From Leptasterias polaris (lineage: Eukaryota > Echinodermata > Asteroidea > Forcipulatida > Asteriidae): a DNA stretch of 64,000 nt. The stretch lies in the NCBI GenBank assembly GCA_037783415.1, contig JAZGTN010000064.1, positions 682,001 to 746,000 of the forward strand. The letters run 5' to 3'. How positions within the stretch are numbered: position 1 is the stretch's first letter; the number at the start of each line of letters is the position of its first letter. Position numbers and translations under genes: made by a program. Shown piece after piece: positions 35,592 through 46,138 of the stretch. The notes below the pieces were generated by a model. The model saw only the letters and a program-made list of their open reading frames with translations, was not told the DNA's origin and searched no databases.

Positions 35592-37242
35592 CTGTCAGGG
35601 TTTCTTCTCCAAAATCGTTGTTGTCCCACACCAATGTAGTAAACATGCTGCTGTTGAATCCTGGTGGAACACCGTTGCCAAGTTGTAGTTGTTTGGCTGC
35701 CAGAGCGGTGTCATGCTCCAGACTGACAGAGTGGGAAACACAGTGCCCAAATCTATTCAGCAGTTGCTGAAGCTTCGATGAACCTGTCAGGTGACGTATT
35801 GTCATTCCAAGAGCCAAATGCTTTGGCATCAGCTTCCGTCCTTGTGAGGATAGTGTTATGATGTCCTGAGCTATGGAAAGCATCTTCACTTTGTCACTAC
35901 TGTTACATATTTCAACTCGCTCAACTGAGAAGTCATTGTGAAGACCAGTGCACCATGAAATAAAGTTATACAGCAGAGGTGGCACAACGTCCATGCAGTT
36001 TTCTTCAGTCATATTACTGGAAGTTGGAGGCCAATGCTTAAGTGATGATGCAGCATTCAAAATATTTCTAAGAATAAGCGCTGACCTGTATATCAAGGCA
36101 GTTTCATCATGTTTGATGGAAGAATTCTCCTGGTGTTGATCATCTTCCTCTGTGGTGGTAGAGGACTGGTCACTCTCAGACTCACTATCTTGAAGGTCAA
36201 AAGGTATAATTACTTTGTCTTCGTCAGTTGGGCAAAACACAAATTCACACGAAGTTGATCTTGGCTGCACATATTGAAGTTGTGGGAATTTGTTCAACAG
36301 TCTTGCCTTCAGCTGCGAGTTACGGTATGTACTTACATCAACATACTCAATTTGACTCACTATGTTCTTGAAGAGTCTGTTCAGAGTGTTAATTTTCAAG
36401 ATTTCCCCACCACCAATAACCCTCTTCTTTATCACTTCATCACAAAAGCAGTCAAAGGATTCTGAAAGAAAACGACTACATGTGGGCTTACCCTCATAAG
36501 CACATTTTGTGTACAGTTTGTAGCATGAAGCATGGTAGCGGACTTCAATGCATACCGGATCAAGGCCCTCGATCTGTAGCAATATTCGCTGATCATTTTT
36601 GGCAGATGCTGCTTCCAAAAGTTTTGACGCATTGGTCTCACAATCACATGTAACAAGACGCTCAAGTCTTCTCTTTCTGGTTGACTTCTCTACGATGGTT
36701 TTATTCTCAAGGCATATTATTATACATACTTCAGGGAGTACATTTCCTGACCTACGTGGAACTTTACAGCGGTGAATTTTGACTTGAGACCTCAACACAT
36801 GGTACCCCTGTTCATTATGTTCATCTTCCTCATCAGCATCTACTTGCAATTCTTCAATGTCTTCTTTCAAACGCCCCTTTTCTTTCCTCTGAAGCCCTTG
36901 TCCAATACGCCTCTTGTCAGTGAAACGTTGGTAGCACTTTCTATGATACCCGTACAAATGTTTCTTTTCTATGTCAAACTCCAAGGCAGCTTTCTTCTGT
37001 AAACCATCTAACTCTTTCCATGTACTTACACATTCAACAATTCTATCCCAAGAAGACTCTTTAAAAGCTATAACAGGTTCACATGCATCATTTGTTACAT
37101 GACAAGCACACTGCAACCCCTCCATTGTCTGGCAGCCATATTGTAACAAACAAACAAACTTACACATACTCCTTCCCAGGGGCATTGAATATTTTGTGTG
37201 CCACAGTCCCATAGCACCTTTACACTTCATGTTTGGGAACAA
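35592..37242 (-). CDS. Transposon-borne protein of unknown function, exon 1 (550 codons)
   Basis: Long minus-strand frame from Met near 37242. Two related cysteine/histidine modules are visible: the first ends YHRKCYQRFTDK (about residues 99-110), the second ends YHASCYKLYT (about residues 230-240). Each has a Cys pair some 45-65 residues earlier, so they look like tandem metal-binding folds. An acidic serine-rich stretch (DSESESDQSSTTTEEDD) lies near residue 350. The frame ends DNNDFGEETLTG. The sequence ACAG|GTAATT at 35592/35591 is a good splice donor within the last Gly codon, so the frame's final residues past it are intronic. I recognise the DNxDxxxETLxG style from uncharacterised, often multi-copy invertebrate proteins, but cannot name the family. 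Its position inside TIRs suggests transposase or an accessory protein. Confidence 0.7.
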
Positions 37243-37669
37243 GGTTACAACTCCAATAAGGTTGCAAAAAATGGGCTTAGAAAATCACTTTTTTAAAGAA
37301 AATGAACCAAACTTTTTTGTAGAACATTGTTGATATTTTGTTATGAATACCATTTCTATGATATTATGGCTTCAAAACGTATTCACCCCCCACCCTGCAG
37401 CACTTTGACAAAATAAATGGCTTCGGCCCATGGCCTAATAGGCATCCTTGTCCCAGAGTTTAAATTTTTTTTTTCAATATTAATATACACACTATTGTAT
37501 TTTTTTTTTCAAAAGCTAAAACTGTTCATAAAATTGTAATGATTTATTTTTGTTGTTCAGATTTTGTCATGAGATATAATTTAAAACAAAGATTTAATTT
37601 CAGAAATAAAAATGTTCTTCGTTTGACGTGTTTTCTCGTTCGGATACGCGCGAGACTTGCCTAGTCTAT

Positions 37670-37840
37670 TCCCCTAAACGCTGCCGATACGCCATTATAC
37701 GGTAGCTGTAAGTTAGAAACACGTTCAGTAAGTTCTGTGATTGTCCGGAACACGTCAAAACGTGTATACATACGTCAATATAAGTTGGAGATAAAAGTTC
37801 GACATAGGGGAACGTTCAAATAACGTTACTCATAGGTTAG
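37670..37840. repeat. Continuation of the CGTATAC/AACGT-rich DNA
   Basis: Same word content as 31691-32096 (ACACGTCAAAACGTGTATAC, GGGGAACGTTCAAATAACG), interrupted by the 5.57-kb transposon. Confidence 0.5.
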
Positions 37841-38047
37841 TACGAAAGCCCAATCGTGATCGTGCCACTGAAGTATATATTATCAGCGAACTAATTCGTT
37901 ATAACGAATTAGTAATTCGTTTGAACGAATTAGTAATTCGTTTGAACGAATTAGTAATTCGTTTGAACGAATTAGTAATTCGTTATAACGAATTAGTAAT
38001 TCGTTTGAACGAATTAATAATTCGTTATTACGAATTAGTAATCCGTT
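37841..38047. mobile_element. Truncated relative of the 21-bp palindrome TIR element
   Basis: Starts TACGAAAGCCCAATCGTG like the element at 2892 and passes into seven or eight palindromic units of the AATTCGTTTGAACGAATTAG type. It has no right terminus. The last unit joins a SINE at CGTTGGTTCAAATCC. Confidence 0.75.
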
Positions 38048-38316
38048 GGTTCAAATCCCGCTCTAGTCAATTTTTCCTTGTTCAACCCAAAATCATTTTT
38101 AAAAAATTTACCCAGTCAGTTTCCCTTGTGGTTTGTTATTTGATATCTGATATAAAAAGTCGCATCCCCTTATGGTGATCCCCTGGCTGCCGCTTTCCAG
38201 GTTGTATCGTATACTTGGGTGTGATCCTTGGCTACACGGCAGTCTACGGTTGAATGGCTTCTGACTGGCACCCACCGAACAAGGATATTGACAAAATAGG
38301 GAGACCGCCATCATAG
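38048..38316 (+). repeat. Partial SINE (body) with downstream segment
   Basis: From the B-box GGTTCAAATCC on, it matches 38368-38466. It then continues past GATATC into about 160 bp not present after the second copy. It lacks the tRNA 5' half. Confidence 0.6.
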
Positions 38317-38466
38317 GGCTAGATAGCTCAGTTGGTAGAGCGCCGGCACGTCAATCCGGAGGTCGTTGGTTCAAATCCCGCTCTAGTCAATTTTTCCTTG
38401 TTCAACCCAAAATCATTTAAAAAAATTTACCCAGTCAGTTTCCCTTGTGGTTTGTTATTTGATATC
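38317..38466 (+). mobile_element. tRNA-derived SINE
   Basis: A 72-nt tRNA-like head (38317-38388) has a seven-pair acceptor stem (GGCTAGA with TCTAGTC, one G-T), D-arm GCTC/GAGC, and B-box GGTTCAAATCC. The anticodon stem has a C-T mismatch at its last pair and position 33 is C rather than T, so it is not a working tRNA. The body CAATTTTTCCTTGTTCAACC and following sequence match the first partial copy. It could be transcribed by RNA polymerase III through the A and B boxes. Confidence 0.8.
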
Positions 38467-38575
38467 GAATTAGTAATCCGTTAAAACGAATTAAAATCCG
38501 TTAGAACGAATTAATAATCCGTTAAAACGAATTAATAATCCGTTAAAACGAATTAATAATCCGTTATAACGAATT
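38467..38575. repeat. Palindromic 21-bp repeats, third cluster
   Basis: About five units (GAATTAGTAATCCGTTAAAAC and GAATTAATAATCCGTTATAAC types) directly follow the SINE's GATATC. Together with 37841-38047 they look like one array split by the SINE block; CGAATTAGTAATCCGTT occurs on both sides, either as a 17-bp target duplication or as array repetition. Confidence 0.75.
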
Positions 38576-38609
38576 AACAATTGGCCCACCTCCATGGTGC
38601 GACTGAACG

Positions 38610-38723
38610 GCCGAGTGCAAATTGATGATTTCGGATGCGGATATCCGTTGACTACAACAACGATGAGTTATGGAACTTTTCGGCGTTCCTGCCATACGAA
38701 ATCATCAATTCGGACTCGGCCTT
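38610..38723. repeat. Inverted repeat, about 25-bp arms
   Basis: GGCCGAGTGCAAATTGATGA at the left pairs with TCATCAATTCGGACTCGGCC at the right with one or two changes, around a 60-bp loop. It may be a very small MITE. Confidence 0.55.
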
Positions 38724-38810
38724 GTGGCTATGTGGATATGGCCGGAACGACGGTCGGGCACTGCCGCACTATGTAGGGGCACTAGGGGGGCACTATGTAG
38801 GTAGGTCCTC

Positions 38811-38848
38811 CAAAATTCCAGACCTGACCTGTCAGGTCTGGAATTTTG
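38811..38848. repeat. Perfect 17-bp hairpin
   Basis: CAAAATTCCAGACCTGA, loop CCTG, then the exact complement. It could be a transposon remnant or an extruding palindrome; no terminator context is seen. Confidence 0.85.
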
Positions 38849-38879
38849 ATGAAATTTTAAAGGGAGGGAGTATAGCTTG

Positions 38880-39619
38880 AACATCTGACGTTACTCTTCG
38901 AGGGAGTAGCCTGAACATCAGCTGGGGGTATACGTTCCACTTGTGCAAACGTTGCCAATATTTGTTTGCGCACTTTTGCCAACAATTTTGAGTGAAACGA
39001 GTTGTGCGCCAACAACGTTGGTGAACGTTAGCAATAGGCGAACGTATTTCTGAGGTGTTGGTTGGCGGTTTTTAAAATGACGGGCAACAAAATGTAAGCA
39101 GACGATATTATTTTCTTGTCACGAAAATAACTATTATGTGTTTTCAGTGGTTTTCAACGCAGTCAGTTGGAGTTGAAGTATCAACATAATTAGTTGAAGT
39201 CGTGATGTACAAACGAGGACTAAAAACCAAGTTACAAAATATAAAATAGACGGTGTTGCCATTTTCATACAGAGCACTGACATCACGAAGTGTGCAACCA
39301 ATCATTCCAACGATCACAAACGTTTGCGGGCCCAATTTCATAGAGCTGCTTAACGGTAAGCAAATTTTCGTGCTAACTGTGTAGCAGGTAAGCAGACGAT
39401 ATTTCTTTCTTGCCACGAAAAAGGTTATAATGTGTTTTCAGTGGTTGGTAACGCAGTCAGGTGGACATGAAATCAACCGTGGATCAGCCAGTCTATTATT
39501 GATTCGTGCAACTTCAAAAATAGGCTTTATAGGCGTTTTCTGCACAATACAACTACAAACAATTACAAGACCTTTCGTAATCGCCTGACTGCTGCCTTCA
39601 GGGCCAAATTTCATAGAGC
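38880..39619. repeat. Region with duplicated segment and MITE termini
   Basis: About 39088-39170 and 39378-39470 are direct copies (GTAAGCAGACGATATT, TATGTGTTTTCAGTGG, AACGCAGTCAGTTGG). Between them at 39329 is a GGGCCCAATTTCATAGAGCT terminus of the family described next. No gene was recognised. Confidence 0.5.
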
Positions 39620-39681
39620 TGGGCCCAATGTCATAGAGCTGCTAAGAAAATGTTCGTGCTAACTGTAGCAGAAAAAATTGC

Positions 39682-40045
39682 TTAAAGGCACTGGACACGT
39701 TTGGTAGTGTTTGGTAAACATATGCATACAATAACAAACCTGTGAAAATTTGGGCTCAATTGGTCATCGAAGTTGCAAGAAAATAATGAAAGAAAAACCC
39801 ACCCTTTTCGCACAAATTAATTTGTGTGCTTTCAGATGCCTGAAAAAGGCCTCAGGCCTGAAGTCTTTTTCAGATTCAAATATTTTAGTGAGAAATTACC
39901 TCTTTCTCAAAAACTACGCTACTTCAGAGGGAGTCGTTTCTCACAATGTTTTATGGTATCAACAGCTCTTCGTTGCTCGTTACCAAGTAAGTTTTTATGC
40001 TAATACATATTTTGAGTAATTACCAAACGTGTCCAGTGCCTTTAA
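39682..40045. mobile_element. 364-bp MITE with TTAA ends
   Basis: Ends TTAAAGGCACTGGACACGTT and the exact complement AACGTGTCCAGTGCCTTTAA. TTAA at both borders fits the target duplication of piggyBac or Kolobok elements. The interior has no transposase; a plus-strand 89-codon frame is incidental. Confidence 0.85.
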
Positions 40046-40069
40046 GCATAAGCGTGTTTCACAGAGTTA

Positions 40070-40198
40070 GGCCGTTTCCGAATTGGCGACTTCGGCTACA
40101 GCTACGGCTAGATCAGCGCGTCTGTCAGTGTTGAAGGATAGGCAGACGCGCGCGCCATAGCCGTAGCTGTAGCCGAAGTCGCCGTTTCGGACACGGCC
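40070..40198. mobile_element. 129-bp GTAGC-rich MITE, TTA target duplication
   Basis: Starts GGCCGTTTCCGAATTGGCGA, ends in complement GGCCGTGTCCGAAACGGCGA, and is almost entirely palindromic (TTCGGCTACAGCTACGGCTA arms). TTA flanks both ends (40067-40069, 40199-40201). A 3-bp TTA duplication with GG-starting ends suggests PIF/Harbinger; that is inference. Related termini occur at 11905-12326. Confidence 0.82.
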
Positions 40199-40386
40199 TT
40201 AGAAAGAAAATAAGGCGGCCATCTTGCGCGTTCACAAATGATTTGCATTGTTACGTCATTCACTTTCGTGCAGTAAGCACCGGAAGGTTAGCATGCCTTT
40301 TCGTGTGCTATAGCAGTTTATCAGCGCTCTGAAATATGAGAAACTCAGTACAGAATCGGCCGTTAAGCAGCTCTATGAAATTGGGC

Positions 40387-40890
40387 ACTGGAAGGCAAAA
40401 AAATATCATTATGCCCGCAAGCTCGATTCTCGTAAGACAGATTTAAAACGTCTTTGGCGGGAAATAAACAACATTCTTGGTAAGTGTAAGACGCCTGCTC
40501 CTGACATCAGTTTCACCGACGGAGAAGCTTCTCTTCTCAACTCCACTGCAACTCCTCCAGAGTGTTCTAATTCCTTCAATTCCTTCTTTACTTAGGTTTT
40601 TCCTTAGCTCTAACAACATCCCACCTACGGACAAGTTACTTTTCACACTATGTACACTATTTGAACTGTGACTCCGGTCCTTTCTATTATCTGCGGTTTT
40701 ATACTTGGCCCGCTTCTCTCTTTATATCATCAATGGCCTTCACTGTTCCTCTTCACAGTAATCATTTACTGACGATATTTGCTGACGATACAACTATTCT
40801 TCATACTAGTCCGAACTGCGACACTCTTATCGATTCTTTGAGTTCTGAACTTCGAAGGGTGACGTCGCTAGATTTATGTTCAGGCTAGGG
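40387..40890 (+). pseudogene. LINE fragment with internal deletion
   Basis: The first frame reads YARKLDSRKTDLKRLWREIN, then NNILGK and ECSNSFNSFFT, which is the linker between endonuclease and reverse transcriptase in non-LTR elements. After a break, a frame at 40661-40888 has IFADDTTILHTS, the RT catalytic FADD box. RT motifs between the two parts are missing, so it is a deleted relic. Confidence 0.75.
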
Positions 40891-41219
40891 GGAGTTGACT
40901 GGTCCCCTGTCTTTATCGAGCAAGTTCGGGTGCAATATGATGGTCAACTAACGGTCGACTATTTTGACTCGAACCCACGCTGGTCGACCATTGGTTGACT
41001 ACTGTGGTCGACCATTTGGAACCAGCCTCAGGACGATGGTTTCTCCCGTGGTCCCGATAGCCTCGTTCCATGCTAACATGTTTAAAAGTGCAGAAGGGAA
41101 CCAGTGACACTGTAGCGATAAATGGAAATGTTGACGCTGTGCCGATGGTTGACTAAACTTCCAAATGAGTCGTTCGAGTAAGTATGTCACTGCGCATGTA
41201 CGTTGCTAGTCAGTGGTCA
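40891..41219. other. Unassigned spacer with GGTCGACCA words
   Basis: Several copies of GGTCGACYA and TGGTTGACTA on both strands between 40950 and 41010. No gene was recognised. Confidence 0.35.
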
Positions 41220-41221
41220 AT

Positions 41222-41924
41222 AGACTGTGCAAGTCTCGCGCGTATCCGAACGAGAAAACACGTCAAACGAAGAACATTTTTATTTCTGAAATTAAATCTT
41301 TGTTTTAAATTATATCTTATGACAAAATCTGAACAACAAAAATAAATCATTAAAATTTTATGAAAAGTTTTAGCTTTTGAAAAAAATACACAACAGCGTG
41401 TTAATTATTATATAAAAAGAAATTAAAACTCTGGGACAAGGATGCTTATTTGATGTTAACTTTTTAGAAACCCCTTACGCGGATTCGTGATGGTCAAACG
41501 GGTTTTAAATTGACCCGTATCGCAGTTTAGAGGATGCTGACGCCTCAACAACCAATATACTGCAATGAAAAGGGTTCGCTTTGCAATTACAGCATCTGGC
41601 GATTATAACCGCGCATCCAAAACAAGCGTTTACATAAGTTTTATGATCGGAGGCGAGCACACAATTCTGAATTTTTTGCAATAACCGGAAGCTGAGGTCA
41701 AGTTTATTTCTTGGGTTTTCTTCGTTATATTTTTGAATTTGTTTTACTTTCATACTTTGTTCTCACTTAGTATTACAATCCCAACAACATGTATATTTTT
41801 CTAGGTCATAACCTACGTTAAACGAAAATAATTGACGAAACAAAATCTCGCCCACGTAAAACTCCATATGGTTGGGACCACTATGGTCCCGGAAGTTCGA
41901 ATGCGCGCGAGACTTGCACAGTCT
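41222..41924 (-). mobile_element. 703-bp internal-deletion derivative of the 5.57-kb transposon
   Basis: TIR AGACTGTGCAAGTCTCGCG on both ends, AT at each border (41220-41221, 41925-41926). The left third matches the complement of the big element's right end, the rest the complement of its left end. The join CAAGGATGC|TTATTTGATG corresponds to the points next to the inverted TAGGCCATGGGCCGAA motifs. The same join is seen in the element at 1-613. Confidence 0.88.
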
Positions 41925-41926
41925 AT

Positions 41927-43105
41927 TCACGGGTGGACTATTGGCACCAATGAACATCTGACGTAACATTTGGAGGCCCGTGAATAGCGACAGATACCAT
42001 CCTTGGGCCTGGCGGGATCTAGCCGGATGTACCTTTGACCTCGCATTCATTTCACACAGATTATAGACTTGTGGAAAAGTCGTTAAATGTCTGTCGCGGT
42101 GATAGCTGAACGGCTCTCTCGCAATATCCCGCGAGAGGGCTGCTCTGCGCGAGATTACTGCTCTCAAGACTGGTCACATTCAATGACGAAGAGTCGGCAG
42201 CCAGCAACTTCGCGCGAGAGCAGTGATCTCGCTAGCCTTGCTCTAGGCGGTCGCAGTTTTCACTCCGAAAAGACGGAAAATCCACCACTAGCCTATCACA
42301 TGTCACAAGCACTGTGCGTAATGTTTGTATCACATCGCACGACGCCCGTACTACTACTGTGCGCAGGTCATCCGCCCTCGTATTACTATCCGCATGCGGA
42401 GGCCGTCATGCCGACCGCCTTGTCGCGACTGTATCTTCGGGGTTTAATGTGTTTCCTGTTTTTATTTCCGCTAGCCCCCCCCCCCCCCCCCCCCCATTTT
42501 CGTTCACTAATGGGCGAAAATGGGGGGGGCTAGCGGATATGTGCGCTGGTATGCAGATCATGAATATTTAAATCCTTCGTTCGGCCGACTGCAAACAGCG
42601 CAGAATGGGAGGCAAATGAATGATGCATTTTCGACGGTCCAATCACAAGCTTCCCTCATTATGACCTTGACCTTTGTACCATGCTTCCACACATGCACAC
42701 GATTCGAACACCGTGTGGCCGTTGAGACTGGGAGACTGGTTGGACGAGTCCATTTCATCTGAGGGTGATGAAATCTTCAAATGTTGTAAACACGTAATCT
42801 TTACACTAGTAGAGAACATTCGAAAATGATTATTTTTACGTTGTTAACTGCTTTAGTAATTTGAATAAAAAACTACAGGCGGCCTACTGTTATGATGTTA
42901 GTGCTGATAGAGAAAGAATTTCAACGATACGATTTTCTTTTTCTTTGTTAACGGTAAGCATCTCTTTTAAAAAATGGAGTGTACTCAAACCGCGATTGCA
43001 AATGATTGCGCAATGTCCCCCCCCCCCCCCCCCCCCCATCCTATTAGTAAACATGACTTCCGCCACTGACCAATGGGGTCTTGTCTTATGCACGCATTAT
43101 AGTAA
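41927..43105. other. Unassigned DNA with GC-rich hairpins and C tracts
   Basis: C tract and hairpin at 42469-42537 (GCTAGCCCCCC... paired with ...GGGGGGGCTAGC around CATTTTCG/CGAAAATG). CGCGAGAG words occur on both strands at 42115-42235. A second C tract lies at 43017-43037. Frames of up to 148 codons have no recognisable domain. Confidence 0.4.
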
Positions 43106-43174
43106 CTAGCGGGATGCGGGATGCACATAAAATGCGACCACGGTGCATGGGGTAGGGGGGGGGGGGGGGGTAAT

Positions 43175-43549
43175 AGACCCTTCCCATGAAATATTTAAAT
43201 TGCACTTCACGCGTGCGCACTTACACTGCTGGTTGGCAAAATGATGGAACATTGCCCCTTTTTGTGTGGGGCTGATGGTGGCGTGACGCAGACGCGCTTG
43301 TGCGTCTACTTAGTGCACAACTCTATACGCCTCTCTTAATATTCATGCATGACGTCATAATTCTTACTTAAAATGAGGCTATAGGCGCGCGTTCGCCACC
43401 ACTTGCAGTGGCTGCGCCTATGGCCTCGTTTTGGGTTAGAATTGTGACGTACTCGAGCATAAATATTAAGAGAGGCGTATGGCGTTTGCCAACCAGCAGG
43501 GTCTGTACGCATGCGTGAATGTAATTAGCATATTTCATGGGAAGGGTCT
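43175..43549. mobile_element. 375-bp palindromic MITE in Helitron copy A
   Basis: Ends AGACCCTTCCCATGAAATAT and complement. The arms are complementary nearly throughout (CGCCTCTCTTAATATT, GCGCCTATGGCCTCGTTTT and partners). AT flanks both sides. The corresponding site in copy B (46450-46458, GGTAATTGG) is uninterrupted, which proves insertion and a 2-bp AT duplication. Confidence 0.92.
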
Positions 43550-45346
43550 ATTGGAGAGGATATCAGAGTTTATAACTTTCAGAATTGGTTTGGTAAAGAT
43601 ATTTAAAATCTGTACGCAATGTAGTTATGTCCTAATGATAAAATGTTGAGCATGCAAAAGGTGTTGAGTGCGGTCGAAGGCGAAGCGTCGCCATCCCTCA
43701 CCCTTTTCGCCCCCTTTTCTCGACTACGAAGCATAAGTTGGGGTGTGTTTTAATATTTGGGAAGGATATAAAAATGCAATGATGCATGATGCTTGGCATG
43801 ATATGTAGGTTTTTAGATAATCAAGACTTTTTGAATATCCAACAAAGGCCTGAGTAATCCATGAATTATTTGCTTCTGTGCTCCTAAAATTTGTCAAATT
43901 TTTGAATTCATGTATAATACTTGATTTCCTTTTTTCTTTATTTCTGGATTTCTTTGTGTCTCTATCTCTTTATTTCTTAAATGTGTCTTTGTTTCTATAT
44001 TTTCTCTTTCTGAATATCCGTGTTTGCCGGTGGTGAACTTTGTATTTGCTCAGTATTCTATTTCATTGTTTCTGTAATTAGGCCTATTATGTGTTTTTCT
44101 GACTCAGTGGTCTTTTTGTCTTTTTATTTGTTTATTTTGTTTATGTCTTAGTTTCGTTATTTCCTTAGTTGCAGGGGGGCCTATTATTTATCTCTGATAT
44201 GTTTCTTGATATCTATTGACGTTTATTTTGTAATGTTTTTATGTCACTATGTTACAGTTGATTTCTATGTTTCTATGTCACTATTTCTGTGTTTTTTTAA
44301 TTATTTCGGCATGCGTTTGTTTCCGTACTTCGTTCTTCTAGATTTTGTAAATGGTTGATAATACAATAATAATGTTAAGTATTACAGGGGTGTGATTTTG
44401 CACATTTTGTTGATGACAGTTTTGTAAACTTGTTTTTGTCTTGAAAGACCCTGTTGTTCAAAGTTTATTCATCGTACGTCTAAAGATTTAAATAGGAAAC
44501 GAAAATAAAATAAAAATGATTTGTGTGTTTTCGTTTTCCTTTATTCGTTCCTTTCTGTCTCTCTTTGATTTCTTGATTTATATGCTTGTTTGGAGGAGGC
44601 TTTATTTTTGTCCATTTTCCGTTTCATTGTGTCGTTATTTCTTGCTTTCTTTATGCCTTGTTTCTTTATTTCTTTATTGCTCGGAAATTATTGGTTGTAT
44701 TTAGGCCTACATACCACTAAATGCAGGTAACGACTAATATTCGACAATGCTTGTCTTTGTGAATATTATGTTGTTATTCAGTCAATGAGTAGGCCTAACG
44801 TAAGCAGTCAATTTATGAAAGAAGTAGGGCCTATAAGGAAAATTTATAAAGGGGACATAAAGAGGTCACATCTGCCCAATAAAATGAAATGAGATGGAAG
44901 AAGACAAAGCATCATTAACAGAAAATATGCAGTATCTGTAGAAATTAGGATTACCCCCTCCCCCCCCCCCCCCCCTTTGAGCTGCATTTTAAATCAGTCA
45001 TCTCGCTATATTTAAAGTATAATAGGCGCGGGGAGACATTGGAACACCAGTGCCAACCCAGTAAGCGGTGTCCGGCAAGCGAAACTTCCCAGAATGCACA
45101 AATGCAATAGCGAACGCAAATTTTAAGACTGCCAAAACCCCCCAATTTATGTTTTGAATATGCCAAATTTTCCCCAAAATCAACACCCACAAACCCTCAC
45201 GCAAGGTCCGCTACAGACTAACCCCGGCGCAAAAAAAACCAAAAAAACAAAAAAACATGCCTGACGGGCCGGGTATCAGAAACACGCAAGGGCCGACCAA
45301 CGCGGGTATCCAGCTGCCGTTGCACACAATCGCGGGTAGAAACATA

Positions 45347-46138
45347 GCGTTGTTCGATCGAAAATAAGGGCACCAGTTATCCCAACATGCAAATTGTTTA
45401 TTGCGTGCATCCTTGAGAAATTACCTTAGTCATGCAGCGCTACTTCTGATTGTTCACTGAAAAGACTCACGGGTCGTTAAAACCGTGGACTTTCGGTGAC
45501 ACAAAATGCAGTAGATATTAATTGATAAATTATTTAATACCATTTAACTCACAAAACTTGCAACAAATATCTTCTGAAGAGTGAAGACAGACAACATTAA
45601 AACAATCTTTTCGAGAGAGCTGGGAAATTGTGGCGAACACCCAAGACCGAGGTAATAACGGACCAATCAAACGTGAGAAATTATCACACGTGAGAAAATC
45701 GTCGCTGGTACACACTCTCTTTCTAAAGCGTTGTTCGATGGAAAATGAGGGCACCAGTTATCCCAACATGCAAATTGTTTATTGCGTGCATCCTTGAGAA
45801 ATTACCTTGTAGTCGTGCAGCACTACTTCTGATGTTGTTCACTGAAAAGACTCATGGGTCGTTAAAACCGTGGACTTTTGGTGACACAAAATGCAGTAGA
45901 TATTTATTGATAAATTATTTAATACCATTTAAACCCACAAAACGTGCAACAAATATCTTCTGAAGACAAACAACATTAACACAATCTTGTCGAGAGAGCT
46001 GGGAAATTACGGCGAACACCCAAGACCGAGGAAATAACTAAAACGTGCAACAAATATCTTCTGAAGACAAACAACATTAACACAATCTTGTCGAGAGAGC
46101 TGGGAAATTACGGCGAACACCCAAGACCGAGGAAATAA
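45347..46138. repeat. Internal tandem repeats of Helitron copy A
   Basis: Two approximately 381-bp units begin GCGTTGTTCGATSGAAAATR (45347, 45728). A 98-bp unit containing TGTCGAGAGAGCTGGGAAAT is additionally doubled at 45941-46038 and 46039-46138. Copy B has the larger pair (48281, 48654) but not the 98-bp doubling. Confidence 0.8.

Larger units (their letters stand above)
32097..37667 (-). mobile_element. 5.57-kb DNA transposon, AGAC/AT family, with incomplete gene
   Basis: Terminal inverted repeats AGACTGTGCAAGTCTCGCG and a one-change complement, bordered by AT on both sides (32095-32096, 37668-37669), which fits a 2-bp AT duplication. Both subterminal regions match the short elements at 1-613 and 41222-41924. 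Inverted 16-bp motifs TAGGCCATGGGCCGAA at about 32576 and 37422 mark where the short derivatives join. A minus-strand gene lies at the right. The left third holds a pair of direct repeats and a LINE tail that replaced whatever lay downstream of exon 2. An AT duplication is reported for the ISL2EU group; that assignment is tentative. Confidence 0.83.
39621..40386. mobile_element. MITE with GGGCCCAAT-type ends hosting two younger MITEs
   Basis: Left end GGGCCCAATGTCATAGAGCT, preceded by a 20-bp near-duplicate. Right end in complement GCCCAATTTCATAGAGCTGC. Two smaller elements (39682-40045 and 40070-40198) are nested inside. The uninterrupted host element would be only about 270 bp. Confidence 0.65.

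Noticed and set aside
38317..38388. tRNA gene with anticodon GTC (Asp)
   Set aside because: The acceptor and D arms are good, but the last anticodon-stem pair is mismatched, position 33 is C, and a SINE body follows that is shared with another copy.
42087..42533. 148-codon frame ending in a Pro-rich run
   Set aside because: The Pro run is a C tract that forms a hairpin; the rest has no recognisable domain.
44500..44760. Hydrophobic frames in the T/C-rich Helitron section (also near 47400)
   Set aside because: The T-rich composition alone gives Phe/Leu/Ser-rich frames; nothing else supports a gene.
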